Of a stretch of DNA of 64,000 nucleotides, positions 10,872-19,691 are shown piece after piece. Each line of letters begins with the position of its first letter. The first letter of the stretch is position 1. The notes beneath the pieces were generated by a model. The model searched no databases and was not told where the DNA came from. It saw nothing but the letters and a program-made list of their open reading frames with translations. A program made the position numbers and the translations under genes. Where the stretch lies: assembly GCF_013394305.1 (NCBI RefSeq), contig NZ_AP019810.1:1054001-1118000 (forward strand), read 5' to 3'. The stretch is from Enterococcus mundtii. Its GTDB lineage: Bacteria; Bacillota; Bacilli; Lactobacillales; Enterococcaceae.

Positions 10872-10900
10872 ATCATATCTTTCTTTGAAAGCGTTGTCAA
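10872..10900 (-). promoter_or_regulatory. Arabinan operon promoter with overlapping cre site
   Basis: On the minus strand -35 TTGACA (10900-10895), 17-base spacer and -10 TATGAT (10877-10872). On the plus strand 10885-10900 reads TTGAAAGCGTTGTCAA, a full match to the CcpA cre consensus WTGNAANCGNWNNCW. The cre fills the spacer and the -35, the classic repressing position. Confidence 0.85.
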
Positions 10901-10939
10901 TAATAATATTATTAAATACAAAAATATTTTTACATTATA

Positions 10940-11008
10940 ATTAACATAAATGTTAATTATATATATTAGTTTTATGATATTAACCTATAAATTAATATTT
11001 ATGTTAAT
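10940..11008. promoter_or_regulatory. Paired palindromic operators in divergent region
   Basis: Two related palindromes with centres 51 bp apart: ATTAACAT-AA-ATGTTAAT at 10940-10957 (perfect 8-base arms) and ATTAATAT-TT-ATGTTAAT at 10991-11008 (one mismatch). They sit between the arabinan operon and the divergent ArsR-type regulator gene and are the best candidates for its binding sites. Confidence 0.6.
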
Positions 11009-11047
11009 ATATAGTTAAACAAAAACCTAAATAAGAGGTGAAAAATC

Positions 11048-11938
11048 ATGCAACTCCAAATCAATGAAGAATCGTTACCTGTTTATGAAGCTTTAGCTAG
11101 TAAAACAAGGATAAAAATCATCCAGTTACTTTCAAAAAACAAAATGAATATCAAAGAGCTTGCCCAAGCACTCGGTATCAGTAGCGCGATTACAACAATG
11201 CATGTAAAAAAACTTGAAGAAGCAAATATCATCAAATCTGAAAAAATAGGCCAAAAAAAAATTTCCAGCTTACGTGTCGATAAAATCAACATCACGTTTC
11301 CAGAAAAAATCTTCAATGCCTTTGATACGAAAGAAACATCGATCCCTATCGGTCATTATACCCGCTATTCGATCGAGCCGACATGCGGTCTGGCAACGAT
11401 CCATGACTTTATCGGCAAAGTCGATGAACCACGTTATTTTGCCGATCCACGACGAATGGATGCTCGGATTCTGTGGTTTACAAGCGGATTTGTTGAATAT
11501 CAAACACCAAACTTTTTAAACGAAGAAGATACCTTGGAAATGTTGGAATTGTCCGTTGAACTATCTTCCGAGTTTCCCTTTTCGAACGACAATTGGCCAT
11601 CGGATATCACTTTCAGCCTAAACGGTGTGGAATTAGGTAACTGGACAAGCCCAGGAGATTTCGCAGACATTCGTGGAAAACATACCCCGGACTGGTATCC
11701 AGATAATCTAAACCAATACGGACTATTGAAAACAATCCGTATCACTAAACATTTGACCAATATCAACGGCGAACCATTATCTGAAATCACGATCAATGAC
11801 ATCCCAAGAAACGAAGACGTCTGGACCTTCCGCATCGAAGTCAAAGAAGACGCCAAAAACGTCGGTGGCTGCACCCTATTCGGCAAAGGCTTCGGCAACT
11901 ACGACCAAGATATCAAGATGAAGGTGTATTATAGTTAA
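11048..11938 (+). CDS. ArsR-type winged-helix regulator of arabinan operon
   Basis: 296 aa. Residues ~8-80 form an ArsR/HTH_20-type winged helix ('ALASKTRIKIIQLL', recognition helix 'SSAITTMHVKKLEEA'). The remaining ~210 residues are unlike metal-sensing ArsR proteins: a beta-rich domain with 'TFSLNGVELGNWTSPGDFAD' (part shown) that resembles a carbohydrate-binding jelly-roll rather than a dimer tail, and no Cys metal cluster. A sugar-responsive role controlling the divergent arabinofuranosidase operon is inferred from position and from the two palindromes upstream. RBS AAGAGGTG precedes the ATG. A repeat array begins immediately after its stop codon. Confidence 0.75.
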   Translation: MQLQINEESLPVYEALASKTRIKIIQLLSKNKMNIKELAQALGISSAITTMHVKKLEEANIIKSEKIGQKKISSLRVDKINITFPEKIFNAFDTKETSIPIGHYTRYSIEPTCGLATIHDFIGKVDEPRYFADPRRMDARILWFTSGFVEYQTPNFLNEEDTLEMLELSVELSSEFPFSNDNWPSDITFSLNGVELGNWTSPGDFADIRGKHTPDWYPDNLNQYGLLKTIRITKHLTNINGEPLSEITINDIPRNEDVWTFRIEVKEDAKNVGGCTLFGKGFGNYDQDIKMKVYYS

Positions 11939-12213
11939 GGTTGTGAAAGAAGCGGTTTGACCTGAGCAGTAAGATGAGAAATCAGAAAATAGCTTTCCAT
12001 ATTTTTTGATTTTTCAGCTTAATTTTGAAGGTCAGCTTTTTGAACACCGTTTATCTAAGTTATGAGAAAGCCGTTTAGCTCCAAGTAGTAAGGCAGAACT
12101 TGAGAAAATAGCTTCTCATATTTTTTCAAGTTTTGACTTACTATTGAAGGAGCTGGCTTTCGAACACTGTTTATCTAGGTTGTGAAAGAAGCGGTCAGCA
12201 CCGAATAATAATA
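11939..12213. repeat. Palindromic repeat array 1 (units A, B, truncated C)
   Basis: Tandem ~119-base units, each an imperfect inverted repeat joined by a 'GAACACCGTTTATCTAGG' junction. Unit A is 11941-12059 (arms around GACCTGA / TGAAGGTCAGC), unit B 12060-12179 (arms around AGCTCCAAG / GAAGGAGCT). At 12180 only the left arm of a C unit remains before it runs into the ridA leader. They look like the miniature palindromic repeats (EFAR-type) described in enterococci; the family name is from memory. Confidence 0.8.
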
Positions 12214-12234
12214 TCAATGAAAAGGAGTAATTTT

Positions 12235-12573
12235 ATGGCTATCTATTCAAATAGTGTTATGACAGATTCACCTTTATTATTTATTTCCGGACAGACACCT
12301 CAAAAAGAGGATTACATTCCCGATGGTATCGATGAGCAAATACAAATCGTTGTTGAAAAAATAAATTCCATCATTATGGATAACGAAGCGAGTACCCAAA
12401 ATATTGTCAAAATGAACGTGTATTTAACTGATGCTTCCTTTTTAGGATCACTTAGGACGACACTTATAAAACTATATGGAGAAAATAAACCAGCAATGAC
12501 AGTAGTAATAGTAGCTGGATTGATTGATCCAAGATTCAAAGTAGAAATAGATGCTATTGTCGCTATCAAATGA
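12235..12573 (+). CDS. RidA/YjgF family protein
   Basis: 112 aa, RidA superfamily (enamine/imine deaminase; clears reactive 2-aminoacrylate made by PLP enzymes). It shows the family's 'LFISGQTP' strand, 'IVKMNVYLTD' and the C-terminal 'DPRFKVEIDAIV' with the conserved substrate-binding Arg, so it may be catalytic. The start is the ATG at 12235, with AAAAGGAG seven bases upstream; an earlier in-frame ATG at 12217 would place the Shine-Dalgarno inside the gene. It is a single-gene unit whose leader is joined directly to a truncated repeat unit, so its original promoter may be lost or repeat-borne. Confidence 0.8.
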   Translation: MAIYSNSVMTDSPLLFISGQTPQKEDYIPDGIDEQIQIVVEKINSIIMDNEASTQNIVKMNVYLTDASFLGSLRTTLIKLYGENKPAMTVVIVAGLIDPRFKVEIDAIVAIK

Positions 12574-12780
12574 TTTTCTTAAGGAACATCGATTTGTTTC
12601 AGACTGTCAAAGAGTGTCAATCAAGTATAGCCGATCCTATTTTGTTTCTTTCAATACTGACTCTTCCAATGTGGAAAACTTATTTTTTAAGCCTTCTTTT
12701 CTATGAGAATGAAGCAAAGCAATAAAAATCTTCACCTTAAAAATACACTGGAGAACAAAACGCGAATACAAACAAAAATA

Positions 12781-12816
12781 AACCGTTAATCCCTTGATCA
12801 ACAAAGGATTAACGGT
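12781..12816. terminator. Terminator of pncB-nadE operon
   Basis: AACCGTTAATCC and GGATTAACGGTT form perfect 12-bp arms around a 12-base loop, just beyond the nadE stop. The 207 bases between ridA and nadE hold nothing else recognised. Confidence 0.7.
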
Positions 12817-12839
12817 TCATTTGATTCGTTTATTTCACT

Positions 12840-13667
12840 TTATTTCCAAAAATCATCAAAGATCGAAATTGGCAAATGACGTTTATGCTGTGTTTTATTC
12901 CACCATTGCTCGATTTTTTGTTGTGCATCTACTGGAATTTCTTTCCCTTCCAAATAGTCGTCGATCTCATCATATGTGACACCTAATGCGACTTCATCGG
13001 CAATCATCGGCTTGCCTTCTTCAAGGTCAGCTGTTGGCACTTTGGTATAGAGATGTTCTGGCGCGTCTAAAGCCTTCAACAATGCTTTTCCTTGGCGTTT
13101 ATTCAAGCGGAACAATGGCAAAATATCTGCCCCACCGTCTCCATATTTTGTAAAGAAACCAGTAATATTTTCAGCTGCGTGGTCGGTTCCGATCACAGCC
13201 CCTGCGCGTTGTCCAGCAACCGCATATTGTGTGATCATTCGTTGGCGCGCTTTGATATTCCCTTTATTGAAATCACTGATTTCCACACCTGCTTCAATCA
13301 ATGCTTGCGTTTGCGCATCGACAGCGGGTTTGATATTTACACGTAATTGGACGTCTGGTTGGATAAAGTCTAACGCCGCTTTGGCATCTTCTTCATCTGC
13401 CTGTTCTCCATATGGCAAACGTACACCGATAAACTGGTAACTATCATCTTTCGTTTCTTCCCGCATTTCTTCCATTGCCAATTGTGCTAAACGTCCGGCT
13501 AAAGTAGAATCTTGTCCTCCACTGATACCTAAAACCAAGGTTTTTAAGAAGGGATTCTTTTTCAAATATTCTTTCATGAAATCGATACTCACACGAATTT
13601 CATTTTGAGGATCGATGACTGATTTCACGCCTAATTCTTCTATGATTGCTTGTTGTAAATGATTCAT
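12840..13667 (-). CDS. nadE: NH3-dependent NAD+ synthetase
   Basis: 275 aa, the usual length of the ammonia-dependent form without a glutaminase domain. The P-loop pyrophosphatase motif '[11 protein letters not shown]' (residues ~49-59) binds ATP; '[20 protein letters not shown]' (shortened: [15 protein letters not shown]) and 'DLPTADLE'-type loop (here VPTADLEE) are characteristic. It amidates nicotinate adenine dinucleotide to NAD+ in the cytosol. It lies 12 bases after pncB, giving a two-gene NAD salvage operon. RBS AGGAGG before the ATG. Confidence 0.95.
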   Translation of the reverse strand: MNHLQQAIIEELGVKSVIDPQNEIRVSIDFMKEYLKKNPFLKTLVLGISGGQDSTLAGRLAQLAMEEMREETKDDSYQFIGVRLPYGEQADEEDAKAALDFIQPDVQLRVNIKPAVDAQTQALIEAGVEISDFNKGNIKARQRMITQYAVAGQRAGAVIGTDHAAENITGFFTKYGDGGADILPLFRLNKRQGKALLKALDAPEHLYTKVPTADLEEGKPMIADEVALGVTYDEIDDYLEGKEIPVDAQQKIEQWWNKTQHKRHLPISIFDDFWK

Positions 13668-13679
13668 CTTCCATTCCTC

Positions 13680-15152
13680 CTATAGTTCACTCGTTAATTG
13701 TGTGACGCTTTTTTTCATTCGTTCCATGATTGCCATCTTATGATTCCAGCAATCTGTTGATAGATCCACAGGATATTTTTGCGGATTCAAATCACGTTTG
13801 TATTCTTCCCAAAGAGAATCTAAGTTTCCTCTGGTATACTCTTTGATTTCTTCTAATGTCGGTAAGTCATAGACTCTCGTTCCTTCAACAAAAATATCTT
13901 GTAAAATTGGCCGAGCTGTAAAATCACGAACAGTTTTATTGATAAAGGTATGTGTCGGGTGGAACATGAAGATCTCTTCTTCTTGTCGAGGATCTTCGTC
14001 CCATAGTGTCACATAATCGCCTTCTGATTTCCCATCAAAGTTACGAGTGATACGCCATACTTGTTTTTTACCTGGTGTAGTAACTTTTTCTGCATTGCTA
14101 GACAATTTGATCGTATCGATCATTTCACCTTGTTCATTTTCGATGGATACCAGTTTGAAGACTGCACCTAAAGCCGGTTGGTCATAGGCGGTGATCAACT
14201 TTGTTCCCACGCCCCAAACATCGATTTTTGCTTTTTGCATTTTTAAGTTTAAAATCGTCGCTTCATCTAAATCATTTGAGGCATAGATTTTTGCTTCTGT
14301 AAAACCAGCGGAATCTAATTGTTCTCTGACCCGTTTCGAAATATACGCCATATCACCACTATCGATACGTACGCCTTGGAAATTGATCTTGTTGCCAAGT
14401 TCTTTTGCCACACGGATCGCACTAGGAACACCCGATTTCAAGGTATCGTAAGTATCCACTAGAAAAACACAATCTTTATGTGTCTTTGCATACGCCATAA
14501 ATGCTTCATAGTCATTCCCATAACTTTGAACAAGTGAATGAGCGTGGGTACCGCTTGCTGGAATCCCGAAAATTTTCCCTGCACGAACATTGCTCGTTGC
14601 ATCTGCTCCACCAATATAAGCAGCACGAGTACCCCAAACCGCAGCATCCAATTCTTGCGCACGGCGTGTACCAAACTCCAATAATGGATCGTCACCGATC
14701 ACTGATTTGATACGAGCCGCTTTCGTCGCGATCAACGTTTGAAAATTCACCATATTCAATAAGGCTGTTTCTACTAATTGACAATGGGCTAATGGGCCTT
14801 CCACTTGGATCAATGGCTCATTCGCAAAAACAAGTTCTCCTTCACGAGCGGAACGGACAGTCGCTTTGAATTTGAATTCACGTAAATACGTCAAAAAGCC
14901 TTCCGGATAAACAGCCATTTCGCGAAGATACGCAATATCTGTATCAGTAAATGTCAAGTTTTCTAAATAATCCACTAATCGTTCTAACCCTGCAAAAACA
15001 GCATAACCATGATTGAATGGCATCTCGCGGAAGTAACATTCAAAAACTGCATGTTTATCTGCTCTATCTAGTTCCCAGTAAGTCTGCATCATGTTGATCT
15101 GGTAAAGATCCGTATGTAGCGTCAAACTGTCATCTGAGTAAGTTGTCGTCAT
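13680..15152 (-). CDS. pncB: Nicotinate phosphoribosyltransferase
   Basis: 490 aa, Gram-positive long-form NAPRTase. It converts nicotinate and PRPP (with ATP) to nicotinate mononucleotide, first step of the salvage route completed by NadE. Visible motifs: 'LHTDLYQINMMQTYW' at the N-terminus, 'EFGTRRAQ' and 'ASGTHAHSLVQS' (the histidine region phosphorylated during catalysis), and 'GVRIDSGDMAYISKR'. RBS GAGGAGC before ATG. A TATAAT -10 (plus-strand 15195-15200 region) lies upstream. Confidence 0.95.
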   Translation of the reverse strand: MTTTYSDDSLTLHTDLYQINMMQTYWELDRADKHAVFECYFREMPFNHGYAVFAGLERLVDYLENLTFTDTDIAYLREMAVYPEGFLTYLREFKFKATVRSAREGELVFANEPLIQVEGPLAHCQLVETALLNMVNFQTLIATKAARIKSVIGDDPLLEFGTRRAQELDAAVWGTRAAYIGGADATSNVRAGKIFGIPASGTHAHSLVQSYGNDYEAFMAYAKTHKDCVFLVDTYDTLKSGVPSAIRVAKELGNKINFQGVRIDSGDMAYISKRVREQLDSAGFTEAKIYASNDLDEATILNLKMQKAKIDVWGVGTKLITAYDQPALGAVFKLVSIENEQGEMIDTIKLSSNAEKVTTPGKKQVWRITRNFDGKSEGDYVTLWDEDPRQEEEIFMFHPTHTFINKTVRDFTARPILQDIFVEGTRVYDLPTLEEIKEYTRGNLDSLWEEYKRDLNPQKYPVDLSTDCWNHKMAIMERMKKSVTQLTSEL

Positions 15153-15267
15153 CTTTTTTATTGCTCCTCTTAGCCAATTTTCATTTCTTATCCATTATAA
15201 CAAAAAAATACCCTAGTAAAAGAAATCTTGTTTTATTTTGTACAAAGTAAAGAAATAAGATAGGAGA

Positions 15268-15504
15268 TTGTGAGAAAGCCGGGCAGCTCCGAGTAGTAAG
15301 GTAGAACTTGCAAAAATAGCTCCTCATATTTTTTGATTTTTCAGCTTAATGTTGAAGGTCAGCTTCTTGAACACCGTTTATCCAGGTTGTGAAAGAAGCG
15401 CTCAGCACTGAGTAATAAGACAGGAAAATCAAAAATGGCTTTTTCATTTTGGATTTTCTTGGCTTATTATTGAAGTGTTGCTTCTTGAACACCGTTTATC
15501 TAGG
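15268..15504. repeat. Palindromic repeat array 2 (B/A chimera, then C)
   Basis: 15268-15386 begins with the left arm of a B unit (AAAGCCG..CAGCTCCGAGTAGTAAGG) but ends with the right arm of an A unit (TTGAAGGTCAGCTTCTTGA), so its arms do not pair well. A complete C unit follows (15387-15504; arms CAGCACTGAGTAATAAG / CTTATTATTGAAGTGTTG). Each ends in the same GAACACCGTTTATC junction as array 1. Confidence 0.8.
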
Positions 15505-15515
15505 TTGTAAAAAAA

Positions 15516-15556
15516 CGCCTAAATCCCAAAGATCAAACTATCTTGGAATTTAGGCG
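15516..15556 (-). terminator. Terminator of DUF1827 gene
   Basis: CGCCTAAATcCCAAAGAT pairs with ATCTTGGaATTTAGGCG; on the minus strand the stem is followed by seven T. It sits 64 bases beyond the stop of the gene at 15620-15979. Confidence 0.8.
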
Positions 15557-15619
15557 CTTTACTTCCTATCGCTTATTCAATTTAGGATCATCCATAACTT
15601 TCTTGCTGTATTGATCGAG

Positions 15620-15979
15620 CTATGCAATCGTTGCGATGGCTTGTTCTACAATGACGATATCCTTATTCGGCCGTTTGAACTGAACACCCGCTTCTTCTAA
15701 TTCTTGCTTGACACCTACATGGATATTGACCGCTGATCGTTCTGTTTTCAACACTTTTTTGATTGCATAATCAATTTCCTGTTTAGTGATTTTCTTTTTT
15801 GTATTGATCATCACTAATTGGACTTGATTATAGGTATCGATCAACAAAATCTGTGTACGATCTAAAGAAAATAGTTTATAAAATCGAATAGCAGAATTTC
15901 TAAAAAAGAAATCAACGATTTTTGGATAAAAAGTTTTGATATTCAAGTTGCTCGTAATCGGAGTTTCAATCAGTTTCAT
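15620..15979 (-). CDS. DUF1827-like conserved protein
   Basis: 119 aa, no signal or membrane segment. The opening 'MKLIETPITSNLNIKTFYPKI' (shortened here) followed by 'RFYKLFSLDRTQILLIDTYNQVQLVMIN' and a basic helix resembles the small DUF1827 family of lactic acid bacteria; the assignment is from memory of the pattern. It is a mixed alpha/beta cytoplasmic protein of unknown role in a single-gene unit, divergent from the TipA-like regulator, with a good terminator. Confidence 0.55.
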   Translation of the reverse strand: MKLIETPITSNLNIKTFYPKIVDFFFRNSAIRFYKLFSLDRTQILLIDTYNQVQLVMINTKKKITKQEIDYAIKKVLKTERSAVNIHVGVKQELEEAGVQFKRPNKDIVIVEQAIATIA

Positions 15980-16116
15980 ACTTTTCCTCTTTTCTTAATT
16001 TTTTTACTCAATAAAATAAATCGCTTTCATAAAGACGATAAAAAAACAATTTGATTTCCCTCTCTTCGTTTAATAGTATAACATATAATCAATTAGATAA
16101 AAAAGATGATTTTTCA

Positions 16117-16148
16117 CTTGACCTTCTCGTTACGTCAAGGATTATGCT
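16117..16148 (+). promoter_or_regulatory. MerR-type promoter of TipA-like regulator
   Basis: -35 TTGACC (16118-16123), an overlong 19-base spacer and -10 TATGCT (16143-16148). The dyad CTTGAC (16117-16122) / GTCAAG (16134-16139) fills the spacer. This is the architecture activated by MerR-family proteins through DNA unwinding, and it directly precedes the MerR gene, so autoregulation is expected. Confidence 0.75.
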
Positions 16149-16170
16149 AGTTTTGTCAGGAGGGAAAACA

Positions 16171-16923
16171 ATGGAATACACAATTAAGAAAATGGCACAG
16201 CTCTCAGGAGTAAGTAGTCGTACACTACGTTTTTACGATGAAATTGATTTACTCAAACCCAAACGGATCAATTCAGCTGGTTATCGTATCTATGGTTCTC
16301 AAGAAATCGATCGTCTACAACAAATTTTATTTTATCGATCCTTAGATTTTCCACTGAACCAAATTCGCGAATTATTAGATGATCCTACCTTTGATCATCA
16401 ACATGCACTCATCGAACATCAGAGAAAACTACTAGAGAAACGAGCAGAAATTGATACTCTCCTGGCAACCGTCCAACAAACATTAGCACAATTCAAAGGA
16501 GGAAAAAAGATGACTGACCAAGAAAAATTTGAAGGATTAAAAAAACAAAAAATAACTGAAAATGAAACAAACTATGGCACAGAGATCCGTGAAAAATACG
16601 GAGAAGAAACGATTGATAAAGCAAACGAACAATGGCAAAACCTTTCCCAAGAAAAATACCAAGAAATGCAAGAAGTTGAGCAACAATTACTAACGAATTT
16701 AACGTCTTATCTGTCTGACCAATCAAATCAGGCACTTGCAAAAGAAATTTTTGATGCACATAAAAAATGGCTATTATTTAGTTGGCCCACGTATCAAGCA
16801 GAAGCCCACAAAGGATTAGGTATGCTGTATATCTCAGATGAACGTTTTACTGAATACTATGATTCTCGCTGTGGTAAAGGCGCCGCTATAGCATTGAATG
16901 AGATCATTCAAGCTCATGCATAA
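16171..16923 (+). CDS. MerR-family regulator with TipAS drug-sensing domain
   Basis: 250 aa. Residues 1-70 are a MerR HTH ('YTIKKMAQLSGVSSRTLRFYDEIDLLKP'; key part: VSSRTLRFYDEI), followed by a coiled-coil dimerisation helix (~75-108) and a C-terminal all-helical TipAS domain (~115-250) with the typical 'ARHWLL'-like region (here AHKKWLLFSWPTY) and 'GMLYISDERFTEYYD'. TipAS proteins bind thiopeptide or other compounds and activate their own promoter. The start is the ATG at 16171 preceded by AGGAGG; the frame is open 40 codons upstream but that part contains the promoter. It shares a bidirectional terminator with the convergent LacI-type gene. Confidence 0.85.
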   Translation: MEYTIKKMAQLSGVSSRTLRFYDEIDLLKPKRINSAGYRIYGSQEIDRLQQILFYRSLDFPLNQIRELLDDPTFDHQHALIEHQRKLLEKRAEIDTLLATVQQTLAQFKGGKKMTDQEKFEGLKKQKITENETNYGTEIREKYGEETIDKANEQWQNLSQEKYQEMQEVEQQLLTNLTSYLSDQSNQALAKEIFDAHKKWLLFSWPTYQAEAHKGLGMLYISDERFTEYYDSRCGKGAAIALNEIIQAHA

Positions 16924-16925
16924 AT

Positions 16926-16963
16926 AAAAAAAGACAAATCCACAAAAAGGATTTGTCTTTTTT
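16926..16963. terminator. Bidirectional terminator
   Basis: AAAAAAGACAAATCC and GGATTTGTCTTTTTT form perfect arms around a 7-base loop between the convergent TipA-like and LacI-type genes. Confidence 0.85.
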
Positions 16964-16966
16964 ATT

Positions 16967-17890
16967 TCACGGACGTTGAATAAAAGTATACGGAATCTTT
17001 ACTTGTTCGACTGTATCATTCAAAAACAAACGAAAAGCGGTTTCACCACATTGTTTCAAATGGTGATCAATTGTTGAAAAATTTAATAATTCACTGATCA
17101 GCATATTTTCCCTACCAACAATTGGTATTTTTTGTTTTTTGTAGCTTTGCAGGATTCCCGCTGCTACTGTGTCTGAATTCGTGAAAATGCCATCAATTCC
17201 TCGTTCCTTAAAAAATTCCCCTGCCATTTCCCCATGCTCGGTATCAATACACTGCCAGTAGACATCAGCTTCATTAAAGTCAGGAAAAATCTCTTTACAC
17301 AGTTTTAATGTGATTTTCGAATTGTAACTCATTCGACCGGTTCTTCCTAAGGTGACACCTAAACGTTTGACACCTTGATCTTTTAAAAAGGATAAGCCAT
17401 CAGTAATCGATTGTTTGCGATCAATATAGACACTCATTACTTCCAAGTCTTCGATCTTTTCGCAAAAGACGATAGGGCCATAGCGTTGATAATCAAGCAA
17501 CAACTCTAAGGGATTTGCTCTTGATGTAATGATCAATCCGTCAAATGCTTTCGCCGCAAACTCTTCTAAATATTGTTGTTCCCGTTTTATTTGGTAGTTT
17601 GTTGGCAACAACGTCACTTTATAGCCCTCACTAAAAGCGACTTCAATGATTCCACTGAGCAACTGATCAAAATATGGGTGATTTGTGTAAGGTAAAATGA
17701 CACCAATATTTTTAGTTTTTCCAGAACTTAGTTGTCTGGCATTGGCATTCGGTACATAATTTAATTCTTTGATCACTTTCAAGATCTCTGTTCGTTTCGC
17801 TTCATCGACATAAGGATGTTGATTGATGACACGGGATACCGTCGAAACAGAATATCCTGTTCGTTTGGCTATATCTCGGATGTTTGCCAT
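16967..17890 (-). CDS. LacI-family transcriptional regulator
   Basis: 307 aa. N-terminal HTH 'NIRDIAKRTGYSVSTVSRVIN' (shortened: VSTVSRVIN) followed by the hinge 'YVPNANARQLSSGKT' and a periplasmic-binding-protein-like ligand domain from ~60 ('IGVILPYTNHPYF', 'GLIITSRAN'). The likely start is the ATG at 17890 giving MANIRDIAK; an earlier in-frame TTG at 17914 overlaps the upstream gene. It is the last gene after celB and the 90-aa gene on the same strand and probably represses the PTS gene through the CTAG-centred palindrome at 19745-19756. Confidence 0.85.
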   Translation of the reverse strand: MANIRDIAKRTGYSVSTVSRVINQHPYVDEAKRTEILKVIKELNYVPNANARQLSSGKTKNIGVILPYTNHPYFDQLLSGIIEVAFSEGYKVTLLPTNYQIKREQQYLEEFAAKAFDGLIITSRANPLELLLDYQRYGPIVFCEKIEDLEVMSVYIDRKQSITDGLSFLKDQGVKRLGVTLGRTGRMSYNSKITLKLCKEIFPDFNEADVYWQCIDTEHGEMAGEFFKERGIDGIFTNSDTVAAGILQSYKKQKIPIVGRENMLISELLNFSTIDHHLKQCGETAFRLFLNDTVEQVKIPYTFIQRP

Positions 17891-17906
17891 GACTACTGTT
17901 CGCCAC

Positions 17907-18179
17907 CTATACAAAAAGATTTTCTTGTAGATAGTCTACCACAGCAGGTCCACATTCGAAAAATTGATACAATGTTCCTTGGTCATAGAAACTGATTCGT
18001 TGACCACCCCAATAATTATCCTTGGTCAAACCAGAAATATCTGCTAAATTGATTTTTTTGATCACCGATCGATTAAGGCCTTGAAAACTAGACAACACGA
18101 GCATGGAATCTTTAAACTCAACAAATGCGTAAAAACATTGATTCTTGGTGCCTTGCGTTGCTTTGATATAGGTATTCAT
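17907..18179 (-). CDS. Small conserved hypothetical protein, 90 aa
   Basis: Not recognised. A 90-residue cytoplasmic protein with alternating beta-strands ('YAFVEFKDSMLVLSSF', 'RISFYDQGTLYQFF') that looks like a compact beta-sandwich or PH-like fold. It lies between celB and the LacI-type regulator on the same strand, so a link with that PTS is possible but unproven. AGGAGGG-type RBS upstream of the ATG. Confidence 0.55.
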   Translation of the reverse strand: MNTYIKATQGTKNQCFYAFVEFKDSMLVLSSFQGLNRSVIKKINLADISGLTKDNYWGGQRISFYDQGTLYQFFECGPAVVDYLQENLFV

Positions 18180-18251
18180 AAGAAGCCCTCCTTTATTTAT
18201 GCTTTGAGTATACGGTATGAAACGCGTCTCATAGCAAGGAGTTTGCTTCTT

Positions 18252-19664
18252 TTATTCTTCTGGTTCACCTAGATTAGGATCTAAACGGTTTGCAGCCAAG
18301 ATAAATGGTGCCCAAATCAAAGCAGCGACTAAGAGATTGACGATCGTCAAGACAATGGCACGCCAGTCACCTGCGGTTGCTAAGAACCCACTGATAATCG
18401 TTGGCATGACCCAAATCACATTTACCACCACTGGGCGAACAAGGCCTGCCATTGTCGCAAAGTAAGCAATGGTTGCCGTTACAAGTGGTGCGACGATGAA
18501 TGGGATCATCAACAATGGATTCAATACGACTGGTAGACCAAACATCACTGGTTCATTGATATTGAACAAACCAGGAGCAATCCCTAGCTTACCAACTGTT
18601 TTATAATCGGCACGTTTTGATAAAAATAAAATCATGACGATCAATACCAACGTTACGCCGGCACCACCAGGCCATACGAATGCTTCAAATGAACCTGCTA
18701 CCCATTTGAAGGGGATTGGCTCATTATTTTGAAAGGCATTGGTATTTTCGACCATCGCTGTACCATAAAGTGTCTGTAACACTGGTGACATGATATTTGT
18801 TCCATGTAATCCAAAGAACCAAAGCACATGAACAAGTAACACGATAATAAACACTGCGCCATACCCTTGCGATAAATTCATCAAAGGTTTTTGAATCGCT
18901 TCAGAGATCCAGTCAATCAATGGTACTCCTGCTGTTTGTTGGAAGATATAATTGATCGTTCCCACAACATATAAAGAAACAACTGCAGGAATGATTGCGG
19001 CAAAAGCACGTGCAACTGCTGGTGGCACTGATTCTGGCATTCTGATAATAATTTTTTTACGCATCAATAGTGCAAAAATGATAACAGAAATAAAACCAAA
19101 GATCATAGCTGTAAAAAGACCAGAACCACCCATGTATTTCCCAAAGTTGAAATAACCCCATGCGCCCATCGAAAGCGTCTGTCCACCATCAGTACCATCA
19201 GCAATCACGCCGCCTGCGGTAGTGATCATGTCCATAGCATCTTGTGACAATTTTTCTGGCAACGTCAAAACAGCTGTGGCAGCATCAGGTAATCCAATAA
19301 TAAATGCAACTAAAGATACAATACTTCCTGATACAGGGTCCACTTCATATGCCTTTGCCAAATTTGCGCCTAGTGACAATGCGAATACGACTGCCATAAT
19401 CGCTAACGTCCCATTCCAAATCAGGCCATTGACACCAATTACTGGTGTAAAAAAAGTCGTAATGGCATTCCCTTCACCTAGATACGTGTTAGGAAAATCA
19501 CGCATAAACGCATTCAATAGCACCGCAATTGCCCCAGCCATCGTTGCCGGCATGGTTCCAATAAACGCATCACGTAAAGCAACCAGATGCTTTTCCGAAC
19601 CAATCTTCGTGGCAACTGGCAAGATATATCTCTCCATCCATTCCATCAATTTATTCATTTTCAT
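18252..19664 (-). CDS. celB: PTS system cellobiose/lactose-family IIC component
   Basis: 470 aa, about ten membrane segments, EIIC of the Lac/cellobiose family (PF02378). Family features: N-terminal 'PVATKIGSEKHLVALRDAFIGTMP' (key: RDAFIGTMP), the loop 'WFFGLHGTN' with the conserved His-Gly, and 'GLFNINEPVMFGLPVVLNP' (key: NINEPVMFG) that contacts sugar. It carries the beta-glucoside through the membrane; IIA and IIB partners are not in this window and must be encoded elsewhere. The upstream region has a -10, a cre-like site and a palindrome, pointing to glucose repression and LacI control. RBS AGGAGG before ATG. Confidence 0.9.
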   Translation of the reverse strand: MKMNKLMEWMERYILPVATKIGSEKHLVALRDAFIGTMPATMAGAIAVLLNAFMRDFPNTYLGEGNAITTFFTPVIGVNGLIWNGTLAIMAVVFALSLGANLAKAYEVDPVSGSIVSLVAFIIGLPDAATAVLTLPEKLSQDAMDMITTAGGVIADGTDGGQTLSMGAWGYFNFGKYMGGSGLFTAMIFGFISVIIFALLMRKKIIIRMPESVPPAVARAFAAIIPAVVSLYVVGTINYIFQQTAGVPLIDWISEAIQKPLMNLSQGYGAVFIIVLLVHVLWFFGLHGTNIMSPVLQTLYGTAMVENTNAFQNNEPIPFKWVAGSFEAFVWPGGAGVTLVLIVMILFLSKRADYKTVGKLGIAPGLFNINEPVMFGLPVVLNPLLMIPFIVAPLVTATIAYFATMAGLVRPVVVNVIWVMPTIISGFLATAGDWRAIVLTIVNLLVAALIWAPFILAANRLDPNLGEPEE

Positions 19665-19691
19665 CCTCCTACAATTCGATCTTCCATCATT

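Noticed and set aside
11083..11898. Minus-strand frames opposite the ArsR-type regulator
   Set aside because: They conflict with a well supported gene and lack RBS.
11939..12213. Repeat array considered as a CRISPR
   Set aside because: Units are long imperfect palindromes in tandem without unique spacers, and no cas gene is nearby.
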